A program made the translations under genes and the position numbers. A DNA stretch of 64,000 nucleotides, taken from the NCBI GenBank assembly GCA_963514095.1, contig OY741266.1:15383986-15447985 (forward strand). Direction: 5' to 3'. Source of the DNA: Eutrigla gurnardus. Its lineage: Eukaryota > Chordata > Actinopteri > Perciformes > Triglidae. Under the pieces are notes generated by a model. That model made no database searches, was not told the origin of the DNA, and was given only the letters and a program-made list of their open reading frames with translations. Shown in pieces: positions 35,301-48,439 of this stretch (position 1 is the first letter of the stretch; the number at the start of each line of letters is the position of its first letter).

Positions 35301-36202
35301 AGAGGCCGAGATCATGCATGCACGTCCTTGATATTTTAAGAAGTTGATGACCGCTACAGCTCAACGGTGACTAAGCGGATGGGAAAGGACATCGCTACTC
35401 TAAACGGACATTTAATTAGACTGATGTCACACTTTACTGCCACTCTAACCCTGAATCTCAAGCCTTTATACCTCTCTACGTCCGTCTGTCCCTCCCTCTC
35501 ATCTCCTGAAACTTTGTCCTCGCTCATTAGCAGCTCCCGTATCCTTCAACATCTCCTCCGCCCTCACTCACCTTCCTCATTCTGTATGAATCAGAGAGGA
35601 TGGAGAGCATCTGCATTATTTACAGCAGCTCTTAATCCGGCCGCCGGTCGCCGCAGCCCAGAGCTGCTTTTAGAAACGCTGCCTTTTGCTTTCGAGACTT
35701 CAATGAAAAGGTTGAACTTTCATGAATAGAGCTGACGGGGCTTTAATGGAGTACAGGAGAGGATGAATCGACGGAAAGGTGACGCTGAAAGAACTTGTTA
35801 TGTCATTTGTTCTAGCTGTTACAGTATGCTGGCTAAGAGGGATGATGTAATAGCTGGCTGATATCTGCCGCATTAATAAATGAACACACAAATGGGGAGA
35901 GGCCTTTTTGTTTTGCATTTCAAACACTGAATTACATGAGCTTTTCTCAGCTCTATCATGTTCGGATTGGTACACATTAGAAAGCATGTACATTTTCAGT
36001 GCTGACATTCCTTATAATTAATTTATTTCGACTCAGCAGTAAACAATAAGACGCCAAGTCTCCTGTCGGTATTGGATGACACATGGAGATTGGTCATTAG
36101 GCCTATGTGTCATTTCAGGGCTGATCTTGCCAACACTGAAAATGTTATAAAACACATTAGGTGTGCTGACAATATTGTTTTGCTTGATGCATTTCATCAC
36201 CT

Positions 36203-36206
<4 letters not shown>
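32303..36206. other. Non-coding DNA with several GC-balanced patches
   Basis: No exon was recognised. The segments 34800-35110, 35170-35440 and 35570-35900 differ from the AT-rich surroundings by containing CpGs, homeodomain-like ATTGATTAATGAG and few simple repeats. They are candidates for conserved regulatory DNA but cannot be judged without an alignment. Confidence 0.35.

Positions 36207-36253
<47 letters not shown>
36207..36253 (+). repeat. (AT)n microsatellite, about 23 units
   Basis: A pure AT tract of 47 bases. Confidence 0.97.
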
Positions 36254-36254
<1 letters not shown>

Positions 36255-37173
36255 GTTCTGTAAACCACAGTTTGCTTTAATGCATGTTATTGAAAACATG
36301 TTTATTTTGTATGTGAGAGGGATTGCTCGTAGTGGTGAATGAACCTACAGGGAATTATCCTGATACAGATCTCCTACAAAGCTTTATGTGTTTCCATGCT
36401 GGGTTTTTTTTAGAGGAAAAGCATCAATAACCTTCTGTGTGCCTTTTTTCCAGAGCACCAAAAAACAACAGGAAAAAGTTGCATTTGGCTGCATGAACCA
36501 AGTGGAACATTTAGCAGCTAATGGCCAGATATTTCTCAAAGGGCAATGCCTGTTGAACCTAACTCCTAACAACACACTTTCACTAAGTTCACAGACAGAG
36601 ATGTCTGCAGGCATTGTTTGTAATTGTGTGGTGCAGTGCGTGCAGGCTTTGGTGATGCAGATTAGGGATTCCAGGGAGAGATGCTGTACATGCTGGAACT
36701 ATTTCTTCAGTTTATGGGTCCTGCAGTTATTTGTTGTTTGGCAAACAAACAGTAAACCATGTAACAAGTTGTTATTTTTACATTTCTCCAAACAACATAA
36801 AATGTGTTCATTAGTGAGCTTTGGAAGTCTAGGAGGGAAATCAAGTGTTTGGTATATTTGCTTGACAAATGACAATTGTACATTTACTGTTGATTATCCT
36901 GTGCCCATCAATTATTCAAGTAATTGACTTTTGCTCTAAGTAGACCTGTAAACCATGCTGCATGGCGGGGGGGAAAGAAAACTATTTTTAGATTGTTGTC
37001 TTCACTTCGGCAGAGGTCAAACACCATGTGTCTTAATAACGGTTTGCTTTCTTAATATGGTGCTCAGACAACCTTTTCAGACCTGTTATTCTGTGTGTCT
37101 AGAGAGTGGCGGCCTTGGAGCAAACGGATGCAGTGGAAGTGAGTCACTGTGTTTCCCAGTGAAGCCAGTCCAC

Positions 37174-37374
37174 AGAACCAGAGAGGACACAGAGCCGAGG
37201 TGCTGCAGCTGGGTGTATAAGGTGGAAGTTTGGTGATGTTTAACTGAGGAATTCCTACACACACCTTCCTCAGTTAAACATCACCAAACTTCTGCCTTAT
37301 TATTTTCACAATCTATGCATTAAAAGGTCACACAGCCAGCTGCAGCACCTCGGCTCTGTGTCCTCTCTGGTTCT
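37174..37374. repeat. Long interrupted inverted repeat, arms 39 bp and 26 bp
   Basis: Outer arms 37174-37212 and 37336-37374 are perfect reverse complements over 39 bases. Inner arms 37225-37250 and 37267-37292 are perfect over 26 bases and enclose a 16-base loop. The left arm has a 12-base spacer between outer and inner parts, the right arm 43 bases. No transposon ends or flanking duplication are obvious. Perfect identity over 65 paired bases suggests a recent origin. Confidence 0.9.
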
Positions 37375-40114
37375 AGGAAACGTATTCCTCAGATCAGATT
37401 TAGTAACCAAGAGCATTGCATCGATGAGCATACGAGTAAATGTACACAACGGCCTGCTTGTGTGTCCATCTGTGTGTCTACACACTGTAGGTTTGACCTC
37501 ATCTGACCTTTTGAAGGGACATGCTTGTTCATGATTAACTGCTTTTTGCGTTTTTAGTTTTAATTAATCAAAAACTCTTCTAATTCATCACCCTCGTCCT
37601 CCAGCAGCTTAGAGCCCCTTTACTCTGGTGGGAGGGTCTATTTTTCAGATGATTACACTCATGTCTGCGGCCTCTAAAAGCTCTATTTTACATAACAATC
37701 ACCTCGGAACAGAACACAGAACTGAATGTGATGGGAATTTTTCATTTAGTAGTTCATTATAGTATAATTAATAGTTTGAGTAGTTTTAACTCATACTATT
37801 CCAAGTGTCATGAGGTAACCTGTATTCTGCACTTATGTCATGTCATGTGTTACATGAGTTGTGAAATGCATCTTGTGACACCAGCACAGCTGGCAAGTCA
37901 ATATGGATCTATGGACACTGATGAGTGGTTCAAACACCACATTCTGGACAAAGTTCTCCGTCTACACAAACAACGGATACAATGCTTTCTGATGACACAT
38001 CACAAACAACTGTATAAAAAGCCCTTCTCAAGACTGAAGACTTGGTCAGACTCTTAAGGAGTCTGCCCCTATCTGGCCAGATAGTTTGCTCTGAAGCTGT
38101 ATGTCGGTGATGCGGTCCGCTTGGACACCCTGTTTGCGAGGGCTTTGACTTATTAGACTTTGTCTGTTTACAGTCTGTCTGTAGCGACTGCTAGCCTGTT
38201 TTGGACTCTTTATAGAATAAATTACTAAAAGCGCTGTTAGGAGTTGTATTCTTATTTCTCATCAGGTGATCATAAACTGATTTCCACCACACTGAATATT
38301 CAGGAAAGATTATTGGAAGTGTTTTTTCATGCTACTGGTTATTTTGCCAAATGTGTTACATTTGGCAACTGCATATTATATAGCATGAAAAGCTGACAAA
38401 ACTTTTCGTCTCTATATTTTGGATTTTTATTCTCTTATAGCTTCTTGGTTTTGCATCCTTCCACTAGGCCTGGTCTAATGACTTGCAGGGCTTTACATAC
38501 ATTTATTTTTTATTAGCATGCAAAATCAATGTGTCCATCAATGTTTTGCACCAGAAACTAGGTGCTTTTGGTGCAAAACTGCTGACCCCACCCCCCTGGG
38601 AGCAATTTTAGATGAGCACCTCACATTTTCCCCTGACAGCATTTTGCAGCTCAGCACACAGCCGTGAGTGGTAAAGGTCAGGGGAAAGAGGAAATGTGAA
38701 ATCCAAGGGAATAGGGTTGATTTAGCTCTCCTTCATTACCAGTGCCCTACATGTCTAACTTTTAAACTGGTGCACATACCTGGAGGAGAGGAGCACATGG
38801 GGAAGAGGTAGCGTATGGTGACGGAGTGCAGCTTCACTTGTTCAGAGCCTGTAACGGATTCAAAGGGTTATGAGCATCACTGGCCATCATCAAACCATAT
38901 TTTTCTTTAACGCCTCATTTTTCTCATCATCTTTCTCTCTTAATTACAATCTGTTGTTTAAAAAAAGAAGAAAAAAGTCCAGTTGTGTCTCCTTTCTACA
39001 TCTTTGATTTAATTCTAGCCCCTCCTTCTCATTAAAACTCCTCAAGTTGCACTCCTTTGATGCCCCTCAGTCTCTCGCTTTCACTCGGCCCTCTTTCTGT
39101 CTTTGAAATGTTCCATTGATTTTCATATCTTTCCTACTCCTTTTCTGTGTCTTTTGTCGCCAACTGAAGCTTTGGATTTAGAAGATTAAAGATCAAAAGC
39201 AGACAGAAGTGCTGCCTTCAAATCAGTGCAGCCACGTTTTATTGCTCATATCAAGTGAACATGCTGAAGGGCATTGAAAAGTAAAAGCTGTTATTGCACG
39301 GCAAGAGTATTTCATTAACTGTGACATTTCTACACATTGGACCATGTTCAGAGTCTCAACCATGTGAGCAGATTAGCAAGAAACCAACTGCAGGTCTGGC
39401 CTTTCATCGAAGAAGCATTATTGCTGCAGAAGCTGACGGGACTTTGATTTGTTTTCTGGCCTTTTTCTCAACACAGTCTGGAAAATAAGCCAATAAATAA
39501 AGAATGAGTGTTGACTCGGGGCCAGGCAGACAGGCAATTCATGGTCAAACGCATCCAAACATCTGCTTTTGACATTTTCAAGGAGTGCGGTTTCACACTT
39601 TTTGTCGGCCTCGGGGCAGAAATCAAAGAAAGAGGCATAGTTGATGGAGTTTGTTATTTAAAGGTTCTGAACCATATTTACCCTAAGTTAAATTTATGAT
39701 CATTTATATTCTCAAACAGTGACTATCTCAATTATTATTATTGAACCTGATGCGTTGCTTCAGACCTTTTAGCTGAAAATGAAACTATTGAGATGTAATA
39801 TTTTCTGTCAATGCTTCAGTTGCTCTGGATTTAATTCCATAGTGAATTCCTTCACATTTTGCACTTAAAAGCATTTGTGAGTCCTTAATCATTGCCACTA
39901 TTTGTATTATTATTCCTATCCTGGCCTCCAGGTCCTGTCATGATTTTGCTTGATAACAAGTATCTGATTATCAGTCTGTTAACCTTCTTGTGAACAGTGG
40001 TTGAAAATCCCCGGTTACACTGCACACTCCCACGGTTTGCTGTAAGTTTCTCAAAGTGGTTCTTGTCAGACAATCGCATGTTAACTCACCCTGTCTGTGT
40101 CTCTTCTCTTCCAG
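37375..40114. other. Non-coding DNA just upstream of pitpnc1 exon 2 (intron 1)
   Basis: AT-rich sequence ending in the pyrimidine tract ctgtctgtgtctcttctcttccag that serves as the acceptor of pitpnc1 exon 2. A search by eye for an exon encoding the expected MLLKEYRICMPLTVDE-type N-terminus was negative here and in the preceding 35 kb. Confidence 0.6.
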
Positions 40115-40263
40115 TACCGGATCGGGCAGCTGTACATGATCAGCAAACACAGCCATGAGCAGAGTGATAGAGGGGAAGGGGTCGAGGTGGTCCAGAACGA
40201 ACCGTATGAAGACCCGGCGCACGGCCAAGGACAGTTCACAGAGAAACGAGTCTACCTCAACAG
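40115..40263 (+). CDS. pitpnc1: pitpnc1 exon 2
   Basis: This is 149 nt, entering in phase 0 after cttctcttccag and leaving with two bases of a Ser codon before gtcagt. It encodes YRIGQLYMISKHSHEQSDRG through GQFTEKRVYLN, residues about 17-65. This is the strongly conserved start of the PITP fold, including the Thr-Glu-Lys of the headgroup site. Conservation with the mammalian protein, as I recall it, is nearly complete. Confidence 0.96.
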
Positions 40264-43200
40264 GTCAGTGCACCGCCTCCTTTCCAGCTTATTGTCGAAG
40301 ATGTCACTGGGGTTTTATGTTGCACTCTACTGGCAATGCATTTAACACATTTTTGGCACAACCTGCAGAATCTCAACAGTTCGTCAACAGTAAACACAAG
40401 ATAAACGATTATCTTTGAGGAGTGCTGATGCGAAACATTACAGCAGTGAGCTTAGTAACAATCTGTCTGGCTCATGGTCTTAGAGGCTTGCCCGCCACCT
40501 GGGACTCAATCTCTTGTTTCTGAACATTCTCACTCAAAGAACCCATCCATCCATCCATCCATCCATCCATTGTCTACCGCTTATCCTGTATTCAGGGTTG
40601 CGGGGGGGCTGGAGCCAATCCCAGCTGTCATTGGGCGAAGGCAGGGTACACCCTGGACAGGACGCCAGTCTATCACAGGGCCGACATGTAGAGACAAACA
40701 ACCATTCACGCTCACATTCACACCTATGGGCAATTTAGAGTCATCAATTAACCTATCCCCATCCTGCATGTCTTTGGACTGTGGGAGGAAGCCGGAGAAC
40801 CCGGAGAGAACCCACGCTTACACGGGGAGAACATGCAAACTCCACACAGAAGGAACCCAGGCTGACCCGGGAATCGAACCCAGGACCCTCTTGCTGTGAG
40901 GCGAGAGTGCTACCCACTACACCACCGTGCAGCCCACTCAAAGAACCCATTAGCCAATATTCTATCCATATCGATGGCTTTTCCCAAAGCTTGGGAGTGT
41001 ATGGTTTAGTGTATATCTTCATATTAACTGGCTCAGATCACATTGAGCCATTTGATGAGGATGGAAAGGTTTTGCGGACACACCGATATGCATGTGCTGC
41101 TTGTTGTTACGAGCAGGTTTCCCTGATTTACTTCTCCATCGCGGTTATACATCACCCCATACTGATGCATCGGGCTGCATCGCATGCAGATACATGCGTG
41201 ACCCTCCCACGCAGATTCGTCACACACGCACGAGTCGAAGAGAGCCGACGGGGAATAGGTCGGAGAACATTTGAAGGAGAGAAAATGACGGCGGTAGAGA
41301 GAGGAAAATCATAAGGGCAAGAGAGGGAGAGTAGAGAGGGTGGACAGAGATGCTGTAGGCCATTTGTTTTAGCACAAATACCTGTGTCAGCATTCGCTGT
41401 GCCAGGGATGTAATTATGCTGAGTCAGCACAACTCTGCTCTTCAGAGGAGAGGGGAGGAGAGGGAGAAGTCAGAGGGAGCAAACGGAGATAAGTTGGGCT
41501 TCTATTCAGGCTTTTGAAGGCAATTTGCAACATATTTAATTATAAAAATTGGAAGGCTATATAATTGAGATCCACAAATTACACCTGTTTGTACAGTTGC
41601 TTAAGACCTTGTTTGTTAATAAAATCATGATGTCTTTACTTTCCAAAGCCACTTAATTTCACTACACACGGCAATATCCGTGACATCACATTACAAGTTA
41701 GATCATGTTATATTAAAGATCCCATATTATACTGTTTTTCATCAATTTCACACAGCTGTCAGAGGTCCAACAACACTGTTTTCGATATGCATTGCCCCAA
41801 ACCCATCCGTGGTCTTGCATTTCAGCTGTCTAAAAGTTGCTCAAATGAGCTCTGCTGAGGACTGTTTCTGTGTCTGCACCTTTAAATGCTAATGAGCTCC
41901 GTCTGGCATCACCTACTTGGAGAGCCATGGAGACGATGCCACTTACTAGTGGTAGCATGCACCAATGTTTACAGTGGATGTAACGCTATATGGCTCGCCT
42001 ATGTGGCTCAGGTGAAGTTGCTGGGTCCCGTATGGTTGGGACAGATCCTTTTACGAGGGTCAGTGTCGAGGCAAAGCCAGCTTTGTACTGACCCTCGTTA
42101 CTGAAGCAGTCCGATGTGAATTGGTTAGCACACACATACAAGCTAACACGAACCGTAGCCGGCACATTGTCATTAAAAATCTGCACCATCGTGCACGGCG
42201 CTCTATCGGCAGCAGTGAAGACGCACCAGAGCGCGTGAGACAAAGGGAGGATTGTCTCCAACTTCACCCGCACCGGGATTTATTCACGGAGCACCAGCCA
42301 GATCACCCAGCGCCACAACCGCTAAATCGAGCTGTGTTCTGGCCCGCTGTGTTGCGAAATGCCCCCTCTCGGATATCTCCTATCATCGCACAGAGGATTT
42401 CAGCCTATGCAAATGACACCTTTCATTACGTAACGTCAGGAGCTGAATCTGAACAGCCTATAGGAGCACCGTTTTACCAGTGGGTGGGCTGCAGAGACCA
42501 TGCAGGAGTCGCTTGTTTTTCCTCATTCTGGGTGTTGACAGGCTCAGGGAGGACCAGTTTATAGGTGTAAAGACCAGAGAAAATGTGTTTTTCATAATAT
42601 GGGACCTTTAAGTTGATTTTACCATAACTGCTCACCTTACTCAATTAGCCATCTATCTGGCTCTGCAAAAAAGCATTCACCAGCAGGGAATCAATCTGGA
42701 CTTGTTCTGTCACGCTCCGACCAGCTGTCACAATCCGCCTGACGCTGGACTTCTCCACACACCGATTCCAAGCTTGTTCCGTCGCTAATCTTAATCATGA
42801 GAGAAGAGAGATGATTGAATAGCGTGTCGCCTTTCCTTGGATGTGTTCGACTAAACGAGGCTGTTTTTGTTTCAACTCTATTTTTTTCGTGAAATCCAAA
42901 CGCCGGCTTTGGCACAGAAACTCGGAGCAGCCTCCCACCACGCTCGCACGCTTGGCGGCCGTGGGCCCACGTCGCAGCAGCTACTGGCAAAGCTGTTTAA
43001 AAGAACAAGGATGGAGCGGGAGAAATCAACAGATGGAGGTGTAGGAGGAGTGTCAGTCCCTTTTTGGTGGGAGGGGGGAGAGGGAGAAAGGGAGAGCCTG
43101 CCAACATTCACACAATGTGATCGTCGATGGCTGTTTTTTTTTGTATTCACAGCCATCACGATGCAGTGGGCGCCATTTTTTGTCCCCCTTAGGATATTGT

Positions 43201-46200
43201 TTTGCACATCAATCAAAGGGAGCGGAGATGAAGACGGGCTACATGAAAGAGCACTTAATAAATGAGTTCTCAATGTTCTCATCAATAAGTTCTCCGTGTA
43301 GCTTCAATTACATCTTACCAGAGATCATGGTTCAAGGTTAGAGATAGGCATGCATGGGACAATATGAAGTTTTCATGTCATCATCCTGGCCAGAGTAGTT
43401 GGGATTCACAATATTATTCAGATAATTGTCAAAATATGCTTCAAACTCTTAAAACTGCAGCAAAACTACTTTTGGTATCGTAAAGGACATATTAAAAATA
43501 ATATATAAATAATAATAATAAAAAAATGGCAACATTGCGTGAGTCTATTCTTTCTGATAATTCCTGGAGGCCTTTGACATCTTCTTTTGCTAGACTGGGG
43601 CCTGGGGTCTTATCCAGCTTAGACTACGGGGATGTAATGCACCCAGTCATTATGTTTGGTTGCTTGCCTGATTTGGGTGTTGGGAAGCATCCTGTTTACT
43701 CCGTCCCTCAGTTTCCCAATGTTCAGTTATATACTGTGAGCAGTGGAACACGTTTTTCCATGATTGCTGCAATAACGGAAGCAATTTCCCCTCCTGCTAC
43801 ATGCTCACAGTCTCCCTCCTCATCTGTCTCTGTCTGTCTCAATGTCTCTCTGCAGTAAATTACCCACCTGGGCTCGAGCAGTGGTTCCTAAAATTTTCTA
43901 TGTGACAGAGAAAGCGTGGAACTACTACCCTTACACCATCACAGGTGAGCACACTGACAAATTAGTATATGTGTTTGTGGGTCTGTCAGCTAATCAATCT
44001 TTCCGGGGTTTTTTTAAATGGCCAATACCACAAATAGACCTTACACGCTCAAGGCTTGCATCATATAAAATCCAGTTAGCTGCTAGAGTGCCCTGCTGGA
44101 ACACTATAGAGCAATAGAGCCGCCATCAGGCTCTCAGTGGGCCGAAAGTTGTTTTTCAGTTCAAACACAGTTTACTCGGCACTCTCCACTTGGTACACAT
44201 GCTCTACTGTGTGTTTTTAGTTGGAGCACTATGTGAAAACAAAGTGTGAGTTTTCAAGACGCATCGAGAAGAGCCATTCTAGCACATGGTCCGAGACTGC
44301 TAATCTCCACTGCATTTTTAACATATTTTAGTTGGAAAGGAAAGAGCTTTTCTACCAAAGTCCCCATGCAACTCCAGACATGTGCTGTACAATTCAGGAA
44401 ACTCTTCAGCAACATTGTAAATAAGCAGTTTTATAGCATTCTCAACAAAATGCAAATTAAATGTGAAAAGCTATGACTTCTGCAGACGAGCCTTCAACTC
44501 TAAACTCTAAAAGGTGATAGTATTGACACGGGGCAATGGCTCTAGATAAGAACAGTATCACACTGATCAGTCGCACAAACATGTTATTGACATATAAACA
44601 TGTTTTTAATCCGCGCTGCCTTACAATGAGTGCAGCAGGGGGTGAAGCTTTGCCATCACCGACAGTACCCAGCACATATGTCTGTGATGTGTTAATGATC
44701 CTGAGAAAAGTGTTGCACACTGAGAAGTAGATAAAAGGGAATATCATTTTGATGAGAGAAAATTGGAGAAAGTAGAGGAGAATTCACTCAGGAGGGCATG
44801 ATGTGAGGAATCAGCTAAAGAATTATGCACTTCCTGTATGTCTCACGCTTTTTTGTACACTGTGGCCTTCTCATTATGCTGTTATATAACTAACTGTGAT
44901 ATGCCTGTGCTCTGTCTCTGCCCCGACCTTGATGTCTGTGTCACCCCCACGCCCTGATCTGCAGAATACACGGTAAGTAACCTATATGTACACTGCATGT
45001 CTAATTGAGTGTGTTATGGTGCACCACTGTGTGCAAAACAACCAGGAAACCAGCCTGCTGATCATCACCGGTGACTCCGGATGGAAGGGAAACAAGAATC
45101 TTGACCCGTCACAACCATTAACGCACACCAAACACAGGCTGAGCCCAATCAAAACTCATCTGCACTGTATAGGAAGCTGTGGACACTGTTTGTTCTTCCT
45201 ATTCAAGTTATTTATATAGCTCAAAAGGGGGAGCAACTGAGGAGGAAGCTTGTTTTGTATGGGAGCTAAAGGACATCCTGATCAAAGATAACTCCAAGAT
45301 TATTTACGGTGGTGCTGGAGGCCCGGGCAATGTCATCTACAGCAATTATATCATGAGGTCATTTTTTCGAGTTTTGTTCTATATTTAACATCAGGAAAAT
45401 GCCAGTCATCCTAGTTTTATGTCTTAAGGCATACTGGGGGTTTAACGAACTGATATGACATGTTATGAATATAATTGTAATTGATATAATCATCAACATA
45501 ACAATGAAAGAGTGTTTTCTAAAAATATTGCATTAAGGAAGCATAAGATGAATAGGTCCGAGCATAGAACCTTGTGGGACTCCACAACTAACTTTGGCCT
45601 GCATAGAGGATTCAATTAATTGCGAAAACTGTTGATGTTACTGCAGTTACACTTGAATACAATCAGATATTCAAATGAAATGTCAGGAAGTAATCCTACT
45701 GCCAAATCTAGTTGGATACGGTGGCATGGAAATAGTTTTATGAGTCTTGAAGTACAATCAACAGATTTATTTCTCACCACTTAATCGCATGTTTGACAGT
45801 CAGAGACTTATTGGAGTTGTATGGCAGATATTCTAGCAAACAATCGTCCATTTTCACATCCAGCAGACACAGAACAACATTTACATTCATTTGGAGTCTT
45901 TTTTTTCCCACCAACCCGCCAAATGTAAGACATGTATTTATCCTTTTTAGCTCTGCTTTGCTCCTCAGAAATATATCTTGTTCTTCTGCAGCACTGTGTT
46001 TAGAGTAACTTGCCATTAGGGCTGGGTACAGAGAGAGCAGTGGGATTAGTAGAGCTTTTATGTTGAAACAAGCTGCCTGGTGCTGTTCAAAATTAGGTTG
46101 ATAAGAGCGGTGGGAGTAAGTCAAAACTGAAGATGTGATCCATAAACCAAGGCAATGAGCTAAAAGATGGTAAAATTATCTGTAGAGCTGAGAGGGGGAA

Positions 46201-46345
46201 GCAAATTTGGATGATCATTCTCTAATTGTGGGTGTTTCACTACAAGTGAGCCCTTACACATTATGCAAAATTGTCATCCTTGTTAGCTTGTTGCATGGAT
46301 TATACTGCGACAGAGCTGCTATATTTCCGAGCACAGGACTCACAG

Positions 46346-46385
<40 letters not shown>

Positions 46386-48405
46386 GCGCACACACACACA
46401 CGCACACTAATAAGCAGAACTGTCTCTGTGACCCGTGATTAACCCTTGAAAACACATGAGGCTTTGGCAGAACAAGCTGACACACTTTTAAGACACACAT
46501 GCATGCGATTAGGCCTCGCTATAGGGCTTCTGTTGTACAGAGTGAGAAATGCCAACAGCATGAGTCATGCCAATTTTAGGGCGCAAGAAAAAAAGGAGAA
46601 AGACAACAGTGTTGCTCTGTTGATGTGTGAGGGCGTTGCGTGATCATTCATGTATGATCGAGTGTAGAAGCAAAGCCAAGATGAGTTTTTAGGCAGAACT
46701 CTTAATTGTCTTGGCATTTGTCAATTTTGACAGGGAGCTAGAAATTGACATGCTTTTAAGCCTGCATTTTTGTTTTGTATTGTTCAGTGAGGAAGAACAT
46801 AGAAAGAGGAAGACAGAACGTTCCTCCGGTTGCTTTGGCAGCCTGTGCTAAGATGGAAAAATGACTTTCAAAGTCTACTTTTACCAGTGGTATCAAAAGT
46901 ACAGGAATTCTTTACACAGGTACTATAGTACTTCACACCTCAACTCCTCTAGGACATATCAAATAACCTCATCTGCATTATCACCAGAGGGAAGGAGTGT
47001 TTACTTTCTGCAGGATAATATTCTTAGTGTTCACCACTTCTGTATCGACTCTTTAAATGCTTTAAAAGGCAGCACATAGGTTGCTTTTTAATTGTATTTT
47101 GGTGGTTTCACATCATTGTCTTTCTATATCCGCAGTGCTCATTCTTGCCCAAGTTCTCCATCCACATAGAGACGAAATATGAGGACAACAAAGGATGCAA
47201 TGATAATGTGAGTATTCTGTCTTCTGTCCTTCCTCTACATAAATCTGCACAGCAACATTATCCACTCTAAAACACAAAATATGTCATAGCAGACATACGG
47301 TTGAGAACAAGACCTCTGCGAAGGCTACATGTGTAAAACCATCCGGCTCCAGATTTGGCAACTCTCACACCCTCATTTGCAATCCCGTCGTCTCACGATG
47401 CCAACTGTACTATATACCTTGAGAGTCTGCCAAAAAATGACTCCACTTGTTGGCCAGCTAATTTCATTTTGGGCTGTTGGCCTCCTCACTTTCTTTCTCC
47501 GCCTCTATATTTTACTCCGCTCTCCACTTTATAGGAGCATTAGTCATGAAATGAAAGGCTGCCACTGCCCCAGACAGTGAGGAAGAAGAATGGTAGGGTA
47601 GCGTGCAACGGACAAATTGCTTGAAATATATCATGGTGGGCAGCCAGCAGGTTAATGTAACAGTGTCTTCATGTTGAGCTTCAAATTGTCAGTGGTGATG
47701 GTGTAAGGGAGGAACGGCCCCCAGCCTCACTCTGCTGCTGCGTCTCCGAGTAGTTTGCACACGTACACACAAAGCGACAGCCTGTCAGTGTGCATTAAAC
47801 GTGTAGTGATGTTTTAGATTGATCTGTGTTTGGTTTGTCATGACAAGGCGACAAATCAAATACTTTTTTTTTTATTCAATCCAACAGAAATTGCCTACAG
47901 CCAATGCACTTGAGATTAATCACAGTTCTGCGGCATAACACACAAAATGTTTCGATGATCGAATAATACAGCTGCACTACTTTATGAAACAAACGAGAAG
48001 CTTTCCATGTTTCATGACATCGTATAAACAGTTGGTGAGTATGTGCTGCATATTTCAGGATGCTGTGAAATAATATGAATGCAGCTGTGTTTTACGTAAC
48101 ATTCTCTCCGGGCAAATGCCGTGTTTTCCCACGTGGGGATTCCGATGGCATAACATACATCTGTCCACTCGGGGTGTCTCGCTGTGAAAACAAGTCCAAA
48201 AGACAGACGAGGAACTGCTGAGTGGGAGGGATTCAAAGACGGGGGAAGGATTGGTGCAAGTGAGCGAGGAAAGTCGTGGGTATGTGGACAGGAAGTGAGT
48301 GGGTGTGTGAGTGGACGTCGTGCACCGTTTGAATGGAGGCTGCAGTAACAGTACATGACATGCAAAACTCCAGAGTACCGTTGGGTGTCACACGCACACG
48401 TATGT

Positions 48406-48439
<34 letters not shown>

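Larger units (their letters stand above)
40264..43855 (+). other. pitpnc1 intron 2, carrying a SINE and a TTAA-type MITE
   Basis: This 3.6 kb intron has GT-AG ends (gtcagt, tctctgcag). It contains a SINE with a target duplication at 40531-40950 and a 0.9 kb TTAA-flanked element at 41713-42611. A GC-richer stretch at 42690-43050 has no recognised content. Confidence 0.85.
44973..47135 (+). other. pitpnc1 intron 4, carrying repeat fragments
   Basis: A 2.2 kb intron with a gtaagt donor and ctatatccgcag acceptor. It contains an interspersed repeat at about 45046-45640 and a TA/CA microsatellite at 46347-46407. Confidence 0.85.

Noticed and set aside
40531..40570. CRISPR-like direct repeats (ATCC units)
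   Set aside because: These are the tetranucleotide tail of a SINE in a vertebrate genome; there are no spacers.
40903..40934. tRNA gene
   Set aside because: A and B boxes belong to a degenerate SINE head flanked by a retroposition duplication; no cloverleaf is maintained.
40753..41022. 89-codon minus-strand frame with LHGGVVGSTLASQQEGPGFD
   Set aside because: This is the conceptual translation of the SINE tRNA-like head and body, not a gene.
42121..42564. 147-codon frame inside the TTAA element
   Set aside because: It shows no transposase motif and is bounded by the element's non-coding ends.
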